Shown: piece by piece, positions 26,566 to 34,604 of the stretch
Position numbering within the stretch: the stretch's first letter is position 1
Layout of the letters: each line of letters starts with the position of its first letter
Source of the DNA: Bacteroidales bacterium
Lineage (GTDB): Bacteria > Bacteroidota > Bacteroidia > Bacteroidales > BM520
Reading direction: 5' to 3'
NCBI GenBank assembly: GCA_016285515.1
Contig: JAEEQW010000005.1
Span: forward strand, 99,584-163,583
DNA: 64,000 bases
Notes under the pieces: generated by a model
Database searches by the model: none
What the model saw: the letters and a program-made list of their open reading frames with translations, nothing else
What the model was told of the DNA's origin: nothing
Translations under genes and position numbers: made by a program

Positions 26566-28362
26566 ATGCCTAAGACAATCATTGCATCTTTGGCCAAAGA
26601 GGCCATAAACAAATTATATGGAACCGACATCGACATCAAACTGCTTGCCATACAACCCACACGTCCTGAAATAGAGGGAGACTTCACCCTTGTCGTGTTC
26701 CCTATTACAAAGATTTCCAAAAAGAATCCTGCCGATACCGCTGAGGATATCGGTAAATATATCACAGATAACACCGACATTTTCAGCAAATATGAAGTCA
26801 TCAAGGGTTTTCTCAACTTCACATTGAAAACGGATTTCTGGGCCGATTTCATAAACAAAAATGCAAAAGACACCTTATACGGCAATGCCAAAGCCCCAAC
26901 CGGAAAGAAAATCTTAATCGAATTTTCATCGCCAAACACCAACAAGCCATTACATCTCGGACATGTCCGCAACAACTTGCTCGGTATGTCAGTGTCAAAC
27001 ATTTTGCAAGCCAACGGCGATGAGGTCATCAAAGTTAATCTCGTAAACGACAGGGGGATTCACATCTGCAAATCCATGATTGCCTGGCAGAAATACGGTA
27101 ACGGAGAGACTCCGGAGACATCAGGCAAAAAAGGCGATCACCTTATCGGTGATTATTATGTGGAGTTCAACAACAAATATCAGGAAGAAGTCAAAGACCT
27201 TGTCTCTCATGGAATGAACAAAGAAGAGGCCGAAGAGAAAGCACCAATCATACAGGAGACCCATCAGATGCTCCGGAAATGGGAAGCTGGAGACAAGGAT
27301 ACGATAGAGCTTTGGAAAATGATGAATTCATGGGTTTATGACGGTTTCGACAAGACATACAAACGACTTGGGATAACATTTGACAAGACATTCTACGAAT
27401 CCCAGACCTATCTTCTCGGCAAACAAAATGTGTACGATGCCCTTGACAAAGGAATTGTAACAAAAGATCCTGACAACTCTATATGGATAGATTTGACTGA
27501 CGAGGGGCTTGACAGAAAGATTCTGCTCAGAAAAGATGGCACCTCAGTTTATATCACACAAGATATAGGTACAGCCATCACACGCCATGAGCAATATTCA
27601 CCTGACAGAATGGTGTATGTGGTTGGAAATGAGCAACTTTACCACTTTGAGGTCTTGAAGCTGACGCTCAAGAAATTCGGTTATGATTGGGCTGACATAA
27701 TTTATCACCTCTCCTATGGGATGGTCGAACTCACCACTGGCAAGATGAAATCCCGTGAAGGAACAGTAGTGGATGCCGATGACCTCATGGACGAGATGCA
27801 CAAGACTGCCGCGGAAATGATAGGCGAACTCGGGAAAGTGCAGGCTGATTCCGAACAGGCCGACTCTCTCGCCGAAATGGTAGGTCTCGCCGCCCTCAAA
27901 TATTTCGTGCTTAAAGTTGACCCGAAAAAGAACATGCTCTTCAACCCGAAAGAATCCATTGATTTCAACGGAAACACAGGGCCATTCATACAATACACAT
28001 ACGCCAGAATCCAATCCATTCTGTCAAAAGCCGCCAATGACAAGGGGTTCAATCCTTCTGATTTATCTGCAGTACCAAGTTCCTTCAACAATTTCAATGA
28101 AAGCGAACTCGATATTCTGAAAACCTTGCACAGCTTTCCTGAAACCATCGCCAAAGCAGCAGAAGACTTCAATCCCGCAATCGTTGCAAATTATTCATAC
28201 GAACTCGCAAAACAATACAATCATTTCTATCAGGACATAAACATCCTTAAGGAACAGAATCCCGAAATCAGAAACATGAGGCTTCTGTTATCATTTTTCG
28301 TTGCCAACACCATTAAACATGCCATGAGTTTATTAGGAATTGATGTCCCAAACAGAATGTAA
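26566..28362 (+). CDS. argS: Arginyl-tRNA synthetase
   Basis: 598 residues from ATG 26566, the normal length for bacterial ArgS; the frame is open upstream to 25948 but that is the antisense of the antiporter. The class I HIGH motif is present as HLGH at residues 130-133 (SSPNTNKPLHLGH), and the KMSKS site as KMKSREG at about residue 393. The C-terminal anticodon-binding helices (PETIAKAAEDFNPAIVANYSYELA) are complete. It charges tRNA-Arg. Confidence 0.96.
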   Translation: MPKTIIASLAKEAINKLYGTDIDIKLLAIQPTRPEIEGDFTLVVFPITKISKKNPADTAEDIGKYITDNTDIFSKYEVIKGFLNFTLKTDFWADFINKNAKDTLYGNAKAPTGKKILIEFSSPNTNKPLHLGHVRNNLLGMSVSNILQANGDEVIKVNLVNDRGIHICKSMIAWQKYGNGETPETSGKKGDHLIGDYYVEFNNKYQEEVKDLVSHGMNKEEAEEKAPIIQETHQMLRKWEAGDKDTIELWKMMNSWVYDGFDKTYKRLGITFDKTFYESQTYLLGKQNVYDALDKGIVTKDPDNSIWIDLTDEGLDRKILLRKDGTSVYITQDIGTAITRHEQYSPDRMVYVVGNEQLYHFEVLKLTLKKFGYDWADIIYHLSYGMVELTTGKMKSREGTVVDADDLMDEMHKTAAEMIGELGKVQADSEQADSLAEMVGLAALKYFVLKVDPKKNMLFNPKESIDFNGNTGPFIQYTYARIQSILSKAANDKGFNPSDLSAVPSSFNNFNESELDILKTLHSFPETIAKAAEDFNPAIVANYSYELAKQYNHFYQDINILKEQNPEIRNMRLLLSFFVANTIKHAMSLLGIDVPNRM

Positions 28363-28382
28363 CACCTAAGTTTTAAATATAA

Positions 28383-28422
28383 TTATACGTTGATTTATAC
28401 TTTAACCATACAGTTATACGTT
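28383..28422 (+). repeat. 31-base spaced repeat upstream of a lipoprotein gene
   Basis: TTATACGTT occurs at 28383-28391 and 28414-28422, each followed by a variant of ATTTATAC/AATTATAC. Period 31 bases. Located in the 101-base gap before the gene at 28464; may be regulatory or chance in A/T-rich DNA. Confidence 0.35.
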
Positions 28423-28463
28423 AATTATACAAAGAAATGTAAAAAAAACGAACAACCAATTCC

Positions 28464-28844
28464 ATGAAAAACAAAATATTATTTTTTTTGTTGGCACTCA
28501 TTCTGTTCAGTTGCAAGCATACAGACACGCCGCCAAGTGTTGACTATTTGGAAGCCGAAGAAAATTCCCATTATTGGATCATCGTCTCGGCTGTTATTGT
28601 CGATTTCGGTTCGCAGCCACTTACGGATTTAGGGTTCTGCGTGAATTATCCAAGCAATCCGAATCCACCGTCATATTCCGACTGCGACACAATATTCTAT
28701 TCTCACTTCACAGGAAATGTCGTTTTCCGGGATACAATCAACGGTATAGATACTGACAAAGACTATTTAATCCGTGCCTTCGCAAAAAGCAGTGCAGGAA
28801 TCGGCGAAAGTAAGATTATCAAAATACACACACCTTCATTTTAA
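28464..28844 (+). CDS. Small lipoprotein with fibronectin-III-like domain
   Basis: 126 residues. A signal peptide ends in a lipobox, LILFSCKH. The remaining ~100 residues match the single Fn3-like repeat common in Bacteroidales surface lipoproteins: a strand with VSAVIVDFGSQPLTDLGFCV and a last strand with YLIRAFAKSSAGIGESKI. It is probably surface-exposed; its role is unknown. Confidence 0.7.
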   Translation: MKNKILFFLLALILFSCKHTDTPPSVDYLEAEENSHYWIIVSAVIVDFGSQPLTDLGFCVNYPSNPNPPSYSDCDTIFYSHFTGNVVFRDTINGIDTDKDYLIRAFAKSSAGIGESKIIKIHTPSF

Positions 28845-28910
28845 TTAATCTGCATTTTCTTTAAAATCCATATATGAATAATTATTTCACTTAACAAAAA
28901 ATGCTTTGCA

Positions 28911-30368
28911 ATGGCTAAGATGAATTCATTAAAAAATTTCAACATATACGAACTGCAGCAGATGCATAATCTGTCAGTACGCTCCATTAATGGTTGCGTT
29001 GACGCAGGTCTCGTAACACTTTATGCCATCATCAATTATTACTTCAAGCATGGCAACTTCACATATCTTAGAAGATGCGGGGCAAAATGCAATAACGAAT
29101 TAATAAATATTTGCCAATACTATATCGCAAAATATCAGCTGACAAAAGATATGCTGAAAATCAATTCTGCCGACCAGGAATTTGACGAATTCAAATTATA
29201 CGTTCATAATAATTTCAACCTTGACTCGGCAACAGCTGAAAATTTCAGAGAAAGCTACAAACAGAAGAGTTTTGAACTGTTCAAATTCATACTCATAGTC
29301 ATTGAAAATGCTCTAAGTGAAAAGGAATATTACATATTTCTCAACAATTACAATTTCTTTAAAGGATACAACAAACTCTCCTACCAGGAAATAGGTGACA
29401 GGTTTGGTCTGACACGCGAACGTGCAAGACAGATTTACAAGGCTCTGCCAAGAATCATTGCTAAAATAATTTCAAAGCTGAAAAAATGCAATCTACCGAT
29501 AGATACATACGTAAGAGCATACGATGATTTGCAGAATATGCCGAATTACTATCACATCGACAATGCTTTTGCCGAAAGAATAAATTTCAGAGAGGGAATC
29601 AACATCACTCCAAAACTATGCTGCTTCCTGCTTTCATCCATTTCCGACAAAAATTACATCGGCATCCAGGATATTGAGGTCAATGCACAATGCTATTATG
29701 CAATCAACAAGACATATTTTGACAAGGTGAAACTTGACAAGATTTACACATATTTTGAAAATATCTCAAAGAAAAGACGTCCAAAGGAAATCGTCATGAG
29801 CATCACTGACCTCATCAAATCAAACATGAACTACAGTACCGGCCATGAGATTTCCAACAATGACGTACTGCACAGGTTCCTCAAGGATGTTAGTTCAACT
29901 TGTTTTGGCTTTGTCAGTGGAGACAATACCATTACGGCTCCAAGAAACACCCTGACAAAACTGTCGGAACACATCGAATTGATTTTAAAGCAGAATGGCG
30001 CTCCTATGAAACTTGATGAAATATACAATAAAATCCTTGAAACCACTAACAAACATCCGACCTACGAATCGTTGCGTTCATCAATCCTGAACACAGATGA
30101 CGTTGTTGCCATCGGCAAGACCTCAACATACGCTTTAAAATCCTGGTCAGATATCAACACCAAGAAAATCAAGGATATAGTATATGAATATCTGAGCATG
30201 ACGCCAGGAGTTTCCCAATCGATTGCCGACATTACAGATTATGTCACACAATTCAGGAAAACCAACGCCAAGAATATCAGGACAAATCTCAAATTGGACA
30301 AGACCGGCAGGTTTATCTTTGAACGAGGCAACTATATCAGGATTGCAGTTGACGAAAACGACAAATAA
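28911..30368 (+). CDS. RpoA-CTD-like / sigma region 4-like / HARE-HTH-like multi-domain protein
   Basis: 485 residues without signal peptide. Residues ~10-60 resemble the RNA polymerase alpha C-terminal domain (LSVRSINGC... LRRCGAKCNNELINI, compare LxVRSxNxL and lGkKSlxEI). Residues ~156-185 resemble sigma-70 region 4: LSYQEIGDRFGLTRERARQIYKAL contains the near-invariant TRERxRQI. Residues ~350-418 (LILKQNGAPMKLDEIYNKILE... SLRSSILNTDDVVAIGKTSTYALKSW) resemble the HARE-HTH domain of RpoE-delta-like proteins. Likely a nucleic-acid-binding regulator. The assignments are by eye; overall function is unknown. Confidence 0.65.
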   Translation: MAKMNSLKNFNIYELQQMHNLSVRSINGCVDAGLVTLYAIINYYFKHGNFTYLRRCGAKCNNELINICQYYIAKYQLTKDMLKINSADQEFDEFKLYVHNNFNLDSATAENFRESYKQKSFELFKFILIVIENALSEKEYYIFLNNYNFFKGYNKLSYQEIGDRFGLTRERARQIYKALPRIIAKIISKLKKCNLPIDTYVRAYDDLQNMPNYYHIDNAFAERINFREGINITPKLCCFLLSSISDKNYIGIQDIEVNAQCYYAINKTYFDKVKLDKIYTYFENISKKRRPKEIVMSITDLIKSNMNYSTGHEISNNDVLHRFLKDVSSTCFGFVSGDNTITAPRNTLTKLSEHIELILKQNGAPMKLDEIYNKILETTNKHPTYESLRSSILNTDDVVAIGKTSTYALKSWSDINTKKIKDIVYEYLSMTPGVSQSIADITDYVTQFRKTNAKNIRTNLKLDKTGRFIFERGNYIRIAVDENDK

Positions 30369-30370
30369 AA

Positions 30371-30404
30371 AAAAATCGGTTTGATAATCATCAAACCGAT
30401 TTTT
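30371..30404. terminator. Bidirectional terminator
   Basis: A perfect 15-bp stem, AAAAATCGGTTTGAT with its complement, and a 4-base loop (AATC). A-tract and T-tract flank the G+C part, so it works in both directions. It lies two bases after the stop of the sigma-like gene and 21 bases before the stop of the convergent oxidoreductase gamma gene. Confidence 0.9.
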
Positions 30405-30425
30405 CATTTCTGCTAACCTGTCATC

Positions 30426-30971
30426 CTATTTTACTTCAATGATATTGTCGCCACCTATTTTGATTGCCTCTTCGTTGAGTGGCAAAAGGTTATGATGACG
30501 TGCAGGTATTGATTTAGCAAGTCCCTTCATTACATTTTCCAATGAGACCACAGGACGTACTTTAAGATAAGCGCCTAAGACTATCATATTGAAAATCTTA
30601 ACATTACCCATCTTTGCCGCTATTTCTGTAGCATCGATTTTATAAACTTTTATGTCCTTGCGTGTAGGAGGTTTTGTAATGCCGTTAGGGTCATACAGTA
30701 AAACTCCTCCTGGTTTCACCTGAGCTTCGAACTTATCCATTGAAGGTTGGTTAAGGACGATAGCAGTGTCGAACTGATGTAATATTGGTGAACTGATTGC
30801 CTTGTCGCTGACGATGACGGTGACATTAGCTGTACCGCCACGCATTTCTGGACCGTATGAAGGCATCCAGCAAACCTCATAATCCTGCATAATACCGGAA
30901 TAGGCAATAATTTTACCCATTGACAAGACACCTTGTCCGCCAAATCCGGCTATAATTATTTCTTCTGTCAT
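30426..30971 (-). CDS. 2-oxoacid:ferredoxin oxidoreductase, gamma subunit
   Basis: 181 residues. The pattern IIIAGFGGQGVLSMGKIIAYSG and MRGGTANVTVIVSDKAISSP are signatures of the gamma subunit of 2-oxoacid:ferredoxin oxidoreductases. It is the last gene of a delta-alpha-beta-gamma operon. The complex oxidises a 2-oxoacid with CoA to acyl-CoA and CO2 and reduces ferredoxin. Sequence alone cannot separate 2-oxoglutarate from branched-chain (VOR) activity; the context with an aminotransferase and an ADP-forming acyl-CoA synthetase fits amino-acid fermentation. Confidence 0.9.
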   Translation of the reverse strand: MTEEIIIAGFGGQGVLSMGKIIAYSGIMQDYEVCWMPSYGPEMRGGTANVTVIVSDKAISSPILHQFDTAIVLNQPSMDKFEAQVKPGGVLLYDPNGITKPPTRKDIKVYKIDATEIAAKMGNVKIFNMIVLGAYLKVRPVVSLENVMKGLAKSIPARHHNLLPLNEEAIKIGGDNIIEVK

Positions 30972-30996
30972 AATTTGAATTGTTTATTACCGGTTA

Positions 30997-31806
30997 TTAT
31001 TCAATATATTGTTTGTAGCTTTCAGGATCATCCTTAACTGAATCCTTCAAATCGCCTAATGGATAGAATTTGAACAAATGGTCTTGCATCCATTTGTTAG
31101 CTTTTATCGGGTCTATCTTCCAACCGGAGTTACATGTTGATACGACTTCGATGAATGATGTTCCCTTTTTCTCTTTCTGATTCAAGAAAGCTTTCTTTAT
31201 TGCCTGTTTTGTCTTGCGGACGGCAGCAGGAGTTTCCACTGACTGACGGGTCACGTAGCATGTGCCTGGTAACTGAGCTATGAGTTCAGTTATCTTCATT
31301 GGATAGCCGTTACGGTCAACATTACGACCGTATGGTGTGGTTGCAGTCTTCATGCCTACCAATGTTGTTGGAGCCATCTGACCGCCGGTCATACCATAGA
31401 TAGCGTTGTTAACGAATATGCAGACGATATTCTCGCCTCTGTTGCATGCGTGAAGGATTTCAGCAGCACCGATTGATGCCAAATCGCCGTCACCCTGATA
31501 TGTGAAGACATATTTGTCAGGGAGCAGTCTCTTCACTGCTGTTGCAAGAGCAGGAGCACGGCCGTGAGCAGCCTCCTGCCAGTCAACATCGATGTAATTG
31601 TATGCAAAAACTGAGCATCCTACAGGTGATATACCTATTGTCTGTTCCTTGATTCCCAGTTCTTCAATAACCTCTGCAATTAATTTATGAGTAACGCCGT
31701 GACTACAACCCGGGCAGTAGTGCATGATGTTATCACGGAGGAGACCTGATTTCTTATAGACTATGTTTTCAGGTTTCATTATTTCTTTTAATTCTTGATC
31801 TGTCAT
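30997..31806 (-). CDS. 2-oxoacid:ferredoxin oxidoreductase, beta (TPP) subunit
   Basis: 269 residues. HYCPGCSHGVTHKLIAEV and SPVGCSVFAYNYI supply cluster and substrate-site cysteines. The TPP-binding motif is GDGDLASIGAAEI...NNAIYGMTGGQ. This subunit holds thiamine diphosphate and the catalytic centre. A strong AAAGGAGG ribosome binding site lies at 31815-31822, nine bases before the ATG and directly next to the alpha subunit stop. Confidence 0.92.
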   Translation of the reverse strand: MTDQELKEIMKPENIVYKKSGLLRDNIMHYCPGCSHGVTHKLIAEVIEELGIKEQTIGISPVGCSVFAYNYIDVDWQEAAHGRAPALATAVKRLLPDKYVFTYQGDGDLASIGAAEILHACNRGENIVCIFVNNAIYGMTGGQMAPTTLVGMKTATTPYGRNVDRNGYPMKITELIAQLPGTCYVTRQSVETPAAVRKTKQAIKKAFLNQKEKKGTSFIEVVSTCNSGWKIDPIKANKWMQDHLFKFYPLGDLKDSVKDDPESYKQYIE

Positions 31807-31821
31807 GATTATTTCCTCCTT

Positions 31822-32898
31822 TTATTTACGAACCAATTTTTCTTCCAATGCCTGTAACACTTCATCAGGTGAAGGTATGATACCACCATAACGGCCCTTG
31901 AATTCTACCGGCACCTTGCATTCAACGGCAAGTCTTACGTCATCAACCATCTGACCGACATTCATTTCAACTGACATGATGCCTTTCATCTTCTGACCGA
32001 GGACTTTAAGCTGCTGTGTCGGGAACGGGAAAAGAGTGATAGGACGGAACAAACCGACCTTTATTCCCTTTTCACGAGCCATTTCAATTGATTTCTTACA
32101 GATTCGTGAGCAGGAGCCAAATGCCACAAACAGATATTCAGCATCCTCAGTCATATATTCCTCATATCTGACTTCATTCTTTGAAATCTCTTCATATTTC
32201 TTCAGAAGTTTGACATTTCTCTCTTCCATGATGGTGGAATCGAGTTCCAAAGAAGTGACAACATTGTGTCTGTTGCTTCCAAGTGTGCACCAGTCACCGC
32301 ATTCCTTACGAATTTGTTCTTCAGTTCTGCGAGGGACAAAATCGCTGAGTTCGACTTTTTCCATCATCTGGCCTATTGCGCCATCACTGAGGATAACAGC
32401 AGGAATACGATATTTGAATGCCAAATCAAATGCCAATGCAACAAAATCGTTCATTTCCTGAACTGAATTAGGAGCAAGGGCAATAACATGATAGTCACCA
32501 TGACCGCCGCCTTTAGTAACCTGAAGGTAATCTGCCTGTGAAGGCTGGATGGTACCAAGACCAGGGCCTCCGCGGGATACATTTACCACCACACAAGGCA
32601 GTTCTGCACCTGCCAAATAGGAAATACCTTCCTGCATCAAACTGTATCCAGGACTCGAAGAAGATGTCATAACCTTTTTACCACATGATGCGCCACCATA
32701 AACCATGTTTATAGAAGCAACCTCACTTTCAGCCTGAAGAACAACCATACCTGTTTCCTCCCATGGCTTACGTATCATGAGGGTTTCCATAACTTCGGAC
32801 TGAGGGGTTATAGGATAACCGAAATAGCCGTCAACGCCAGCTCTAATAGCCGCCTCTGCTATTACCTCATTGCCTTTCATTAATCTTAATTCACCCAT
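31822..32898 (-). CDS. 2-oxoacid:ferredoxin oxidoreductase, alpha subunit (VorB/KorA-like)
   Basis: 358 residues. The N-terminus LMKGNEVIAEAAIRAGVDGYFGYPITPQSEV is the pyrimidine-binding domain of the alpha chain; SSSPGYSLMQEGISYLAGAELP and RGGPGLGTIQPSQADYLQ are typical. In Bacteroides the homologue in the same four-gene order is annotated as the 3-methyl-2-oxobutanoate (branched-chain) oxidoreductase VorB. Together with the beta chain it forms the catalytic core. Confidence 0.9.
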   Translation of the reverse strand: MGELRLMKGNEVIAEAAIRAGVDGYFGYPITPQSEVMETLMIRKPWEETGMVVLQAESEVASINMVYGGASCGKKVMTSSSSPGYSLMQEGISYLAGAELPCVVVNVSRGGPGLGTIQPSQADYLQVTKGGGHGDYHVIALAPNSVQEMNDFVALAFDLAFKYRIPAVILSDGAIGQMMEKVELSDFVPRRTEEQIRKECGDWCTLGSNRHNVVTSLELDSTIMEERNVKLLKKYEEISKNEVRYEEYMTEDAEYLFVAFGSCSRICKKSIEMAREKGIKVGLFRPITLFPFPTQQLKVLGQKMKGIMSVEMNVGQMVDDVRLAVECKVPVEFKGRYGGIIPSPDEVLQALEEKLVRK

Positions 32899-32923
32899 TA
32901 TTGATTATTTTAAAAGTTAAACA

Positions 32924-33148
32924 CTAAATCTTTGCCCTATAGACAGTTATCACACTGTCAGGACATACTGTTGCACATGAGGTACATCCGATGCATGCAT
33001 CAGGATTTACCATCTTAACATAATCATAGCCTCTGCTATTGACGTCTCCCGAATGGTCAAGCACTTTCTTAGGGCAAGCCACAATGCATAAGCCACAGCC
33101 TTTGCAACGTTCAACATCAACAACTACAGCACCTTTAATTTCTGCCAT
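32924..33148 (-). CDS. 2-oxoacid:ferredoxin oxidoreductase, delta subunit (2[4Fe-4S])
   Basis: 74 residues with two ferredoxin motifs, CKGCGLCIVACP and CIGCTSCATVCP. It begins MAEIKGAVVVDVERCKGC, the usual start of the delta subunit. It passes electrons from the catalytic core to soluble ferredoxin. First gene of the operon; 102 bases separate it from the aminotransferase gene upstream. Confidence 0.93.
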   Translation of the reverse strand: MAEIKGAVVVDVERCKGCGLCIVACPKKVLDHSGDVNSRGYDYVKMVNPDACIGCTSCATVCPDSVITVYRAKI

Positions 33149-33250
33149 ACTTAATTATATTTAGTTAATAATGTTACCAATATTATATGTTATTTCAAAA
33201 ATTTCACGAAAATACAAATATTATCTCAATCCAACGTGTCTTTTTGAAAA

Positions 33251-34564
33251 TTAATTTTTGAAATCCTCATGGAAAGCCTTTACCCTCTTCTCCAAATCCT
33301 CAAACTGCTCTCTCCTGACCTGTGAGACACAAGCTCTCAGTCCTTCCACATGCTCACTTCTCGTAATTCTCAATCCTATTGCACTGATACCATAGCAAAG
33401 CAGGTTCTTCAGCAACGATGCGCCATCCATGCCAGGATAATATAACGTGAAATAGAAGCCGTCAGCCAATGGCGTATCGTCGTCATTGTCATAAACAAGC
33501 TTGAAACCGTTGTCAAGGAATATTTTCTTCATGACATGCGCCTTCTCGCCATATTCCCTGGTCTCTTTCACGAAATTGTACTTTCCGTCATTTGCTGCCT
33601 TAAGTGCAGCAGCAAAGCCATACTGTGGGGTATGGGCAGTGCCGGAGCTTAATGAATACAGGGTACCGTAAATCATGCAATGATGGAAATCATCCCAATT
33701 GTAATGTTTGAGCAGATTTGCCGACTTCCTTGTTGCCAGCTTGTCGGAAATGGCTATTATACCCATTCTCTGACCGGCATAGCTGAAAGCTTTGGAACTT
33801 GAAATCAACAAGATATAGTCATCAGTATATTTTGCAACCGTAGCAGGATAAGGAGGCTGGCCAGGGATAGAATAATCCTGACGGAAATCCATGCCGAAAT
33901 AAGCCAGGTCTTCAATAATGATAACTCCATATTTCTTGCAGACCTCAGCAATAATCTTCAGTTCTTCTTCAGTGAGGCACACCCATGAAGGATTGTTTGG
34001 ATTGGAGTAAAGGATACATGCAATATTGCCTTTTGACAAATGTTCCTCCAATTTGTCACGCAGTTTTTCACCTCTGAAGTCATAAACATCGAAAGTTTCC
34101 GACGGAATGCCAAGGACTCTTGTCTGCTGACGATGCACAGGAAAACCCGGGTCAATGAAAAGCACGGTATCCTTCCCTTCCTGAAAACGTGACAAAGTCA
34201 TGAACGATGCAAAGCTTCCCTGCATTGAGCCAACACATGGGACACAGTTTTCAGGTTTGACATCCACATTAAGAAACAACTTGATAAAACGGGATGCCTC
34301 ATGTTTCAACTCTGGTATTCCGTTGATGTTAGGATAAATAGCTGCTATGCCATTCTTAAGCGCTTGAATTTCAGCATCTATTGCAACTTGAGCGACAGGC
34401 AGACCGGGAACGCCGAGTTCCATCCTTACATATTTCACACCTGAAGCCTTCTGCAAAGAATCTGCCAACGCGGCTATTTCCCTTATGGATGCCTTTGACA
34501 TATCCTGAATTCCAAAATCATTCATGCATTTCTCAACTACTTTTTCTTCTATCAATCTTGCCAT
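33251..34564 (-). CDS. Class I/II PLP-dependent aminotransferase
   Basis: 437 residues. Motifs: SNPNNPSWVCLTEEELKII, IIEDLAYFGMD, and SSSKAFSYAGQRMGI with the lysine that binds pyridoxal phosphate. It lies between the acyl-CoA synthetase gene (40 bases upstream) and the oxidoreductase operon (102 bases downstream), all on one strand. This suggests it deaminates the amino acids whose 2-oxoacids feed the oxidoreductase. The amino-acid preference is not visible. Confidence 0.85.
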   Translation of the reverse strand: MARLIEEKVVEKCMNDFGIQDMSKASIREIAALADSLQKASGVKYVRMELGVPGLPVAQVAIDAEIQALKNGIAAIYPNINGIPELKHEASRFIKLFLNVDVKPENCVPCVGSMQGSFASFMTLSRFQEGKDTVLFIDPGFPVHRQQTRVLGIPSETFDVYDFRGEKLRDKLEEHLSKGNIACILYSNPNNPSWVCLTEEELKIIAEVCKKYGVIIIEDLAYFGMDFRQDYSIPGQPPYPATVAKYTDDYILLISSSKAFSYAGQRMGIIAISDKLATRKSANLLKHYNWDDFHHCMIYGTLYSLSSGTAHTPQYGFAAALKAANDGKYNFVKETREYGEKAHVMKKIFLDNGFKLVYDNDDDTPLADGFYFTLYYPGMDGASLLKNLLCYGISAIGLRITRSEHVEGLRACVSQVRREQFEDLEKRVKAFHEDFKN

Positions 34565-34604
34565 ATCTTATTTCTTTACTATGCCTGTAATTTGTAATCA
34601 AACT

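Noticed and set aside
26469..27032. N-terminal 188-residue extension of the antiporter frame
   Set aside because: It is the antisense of argS, and a well-spaced promoter lies between it and the true start at 26468.
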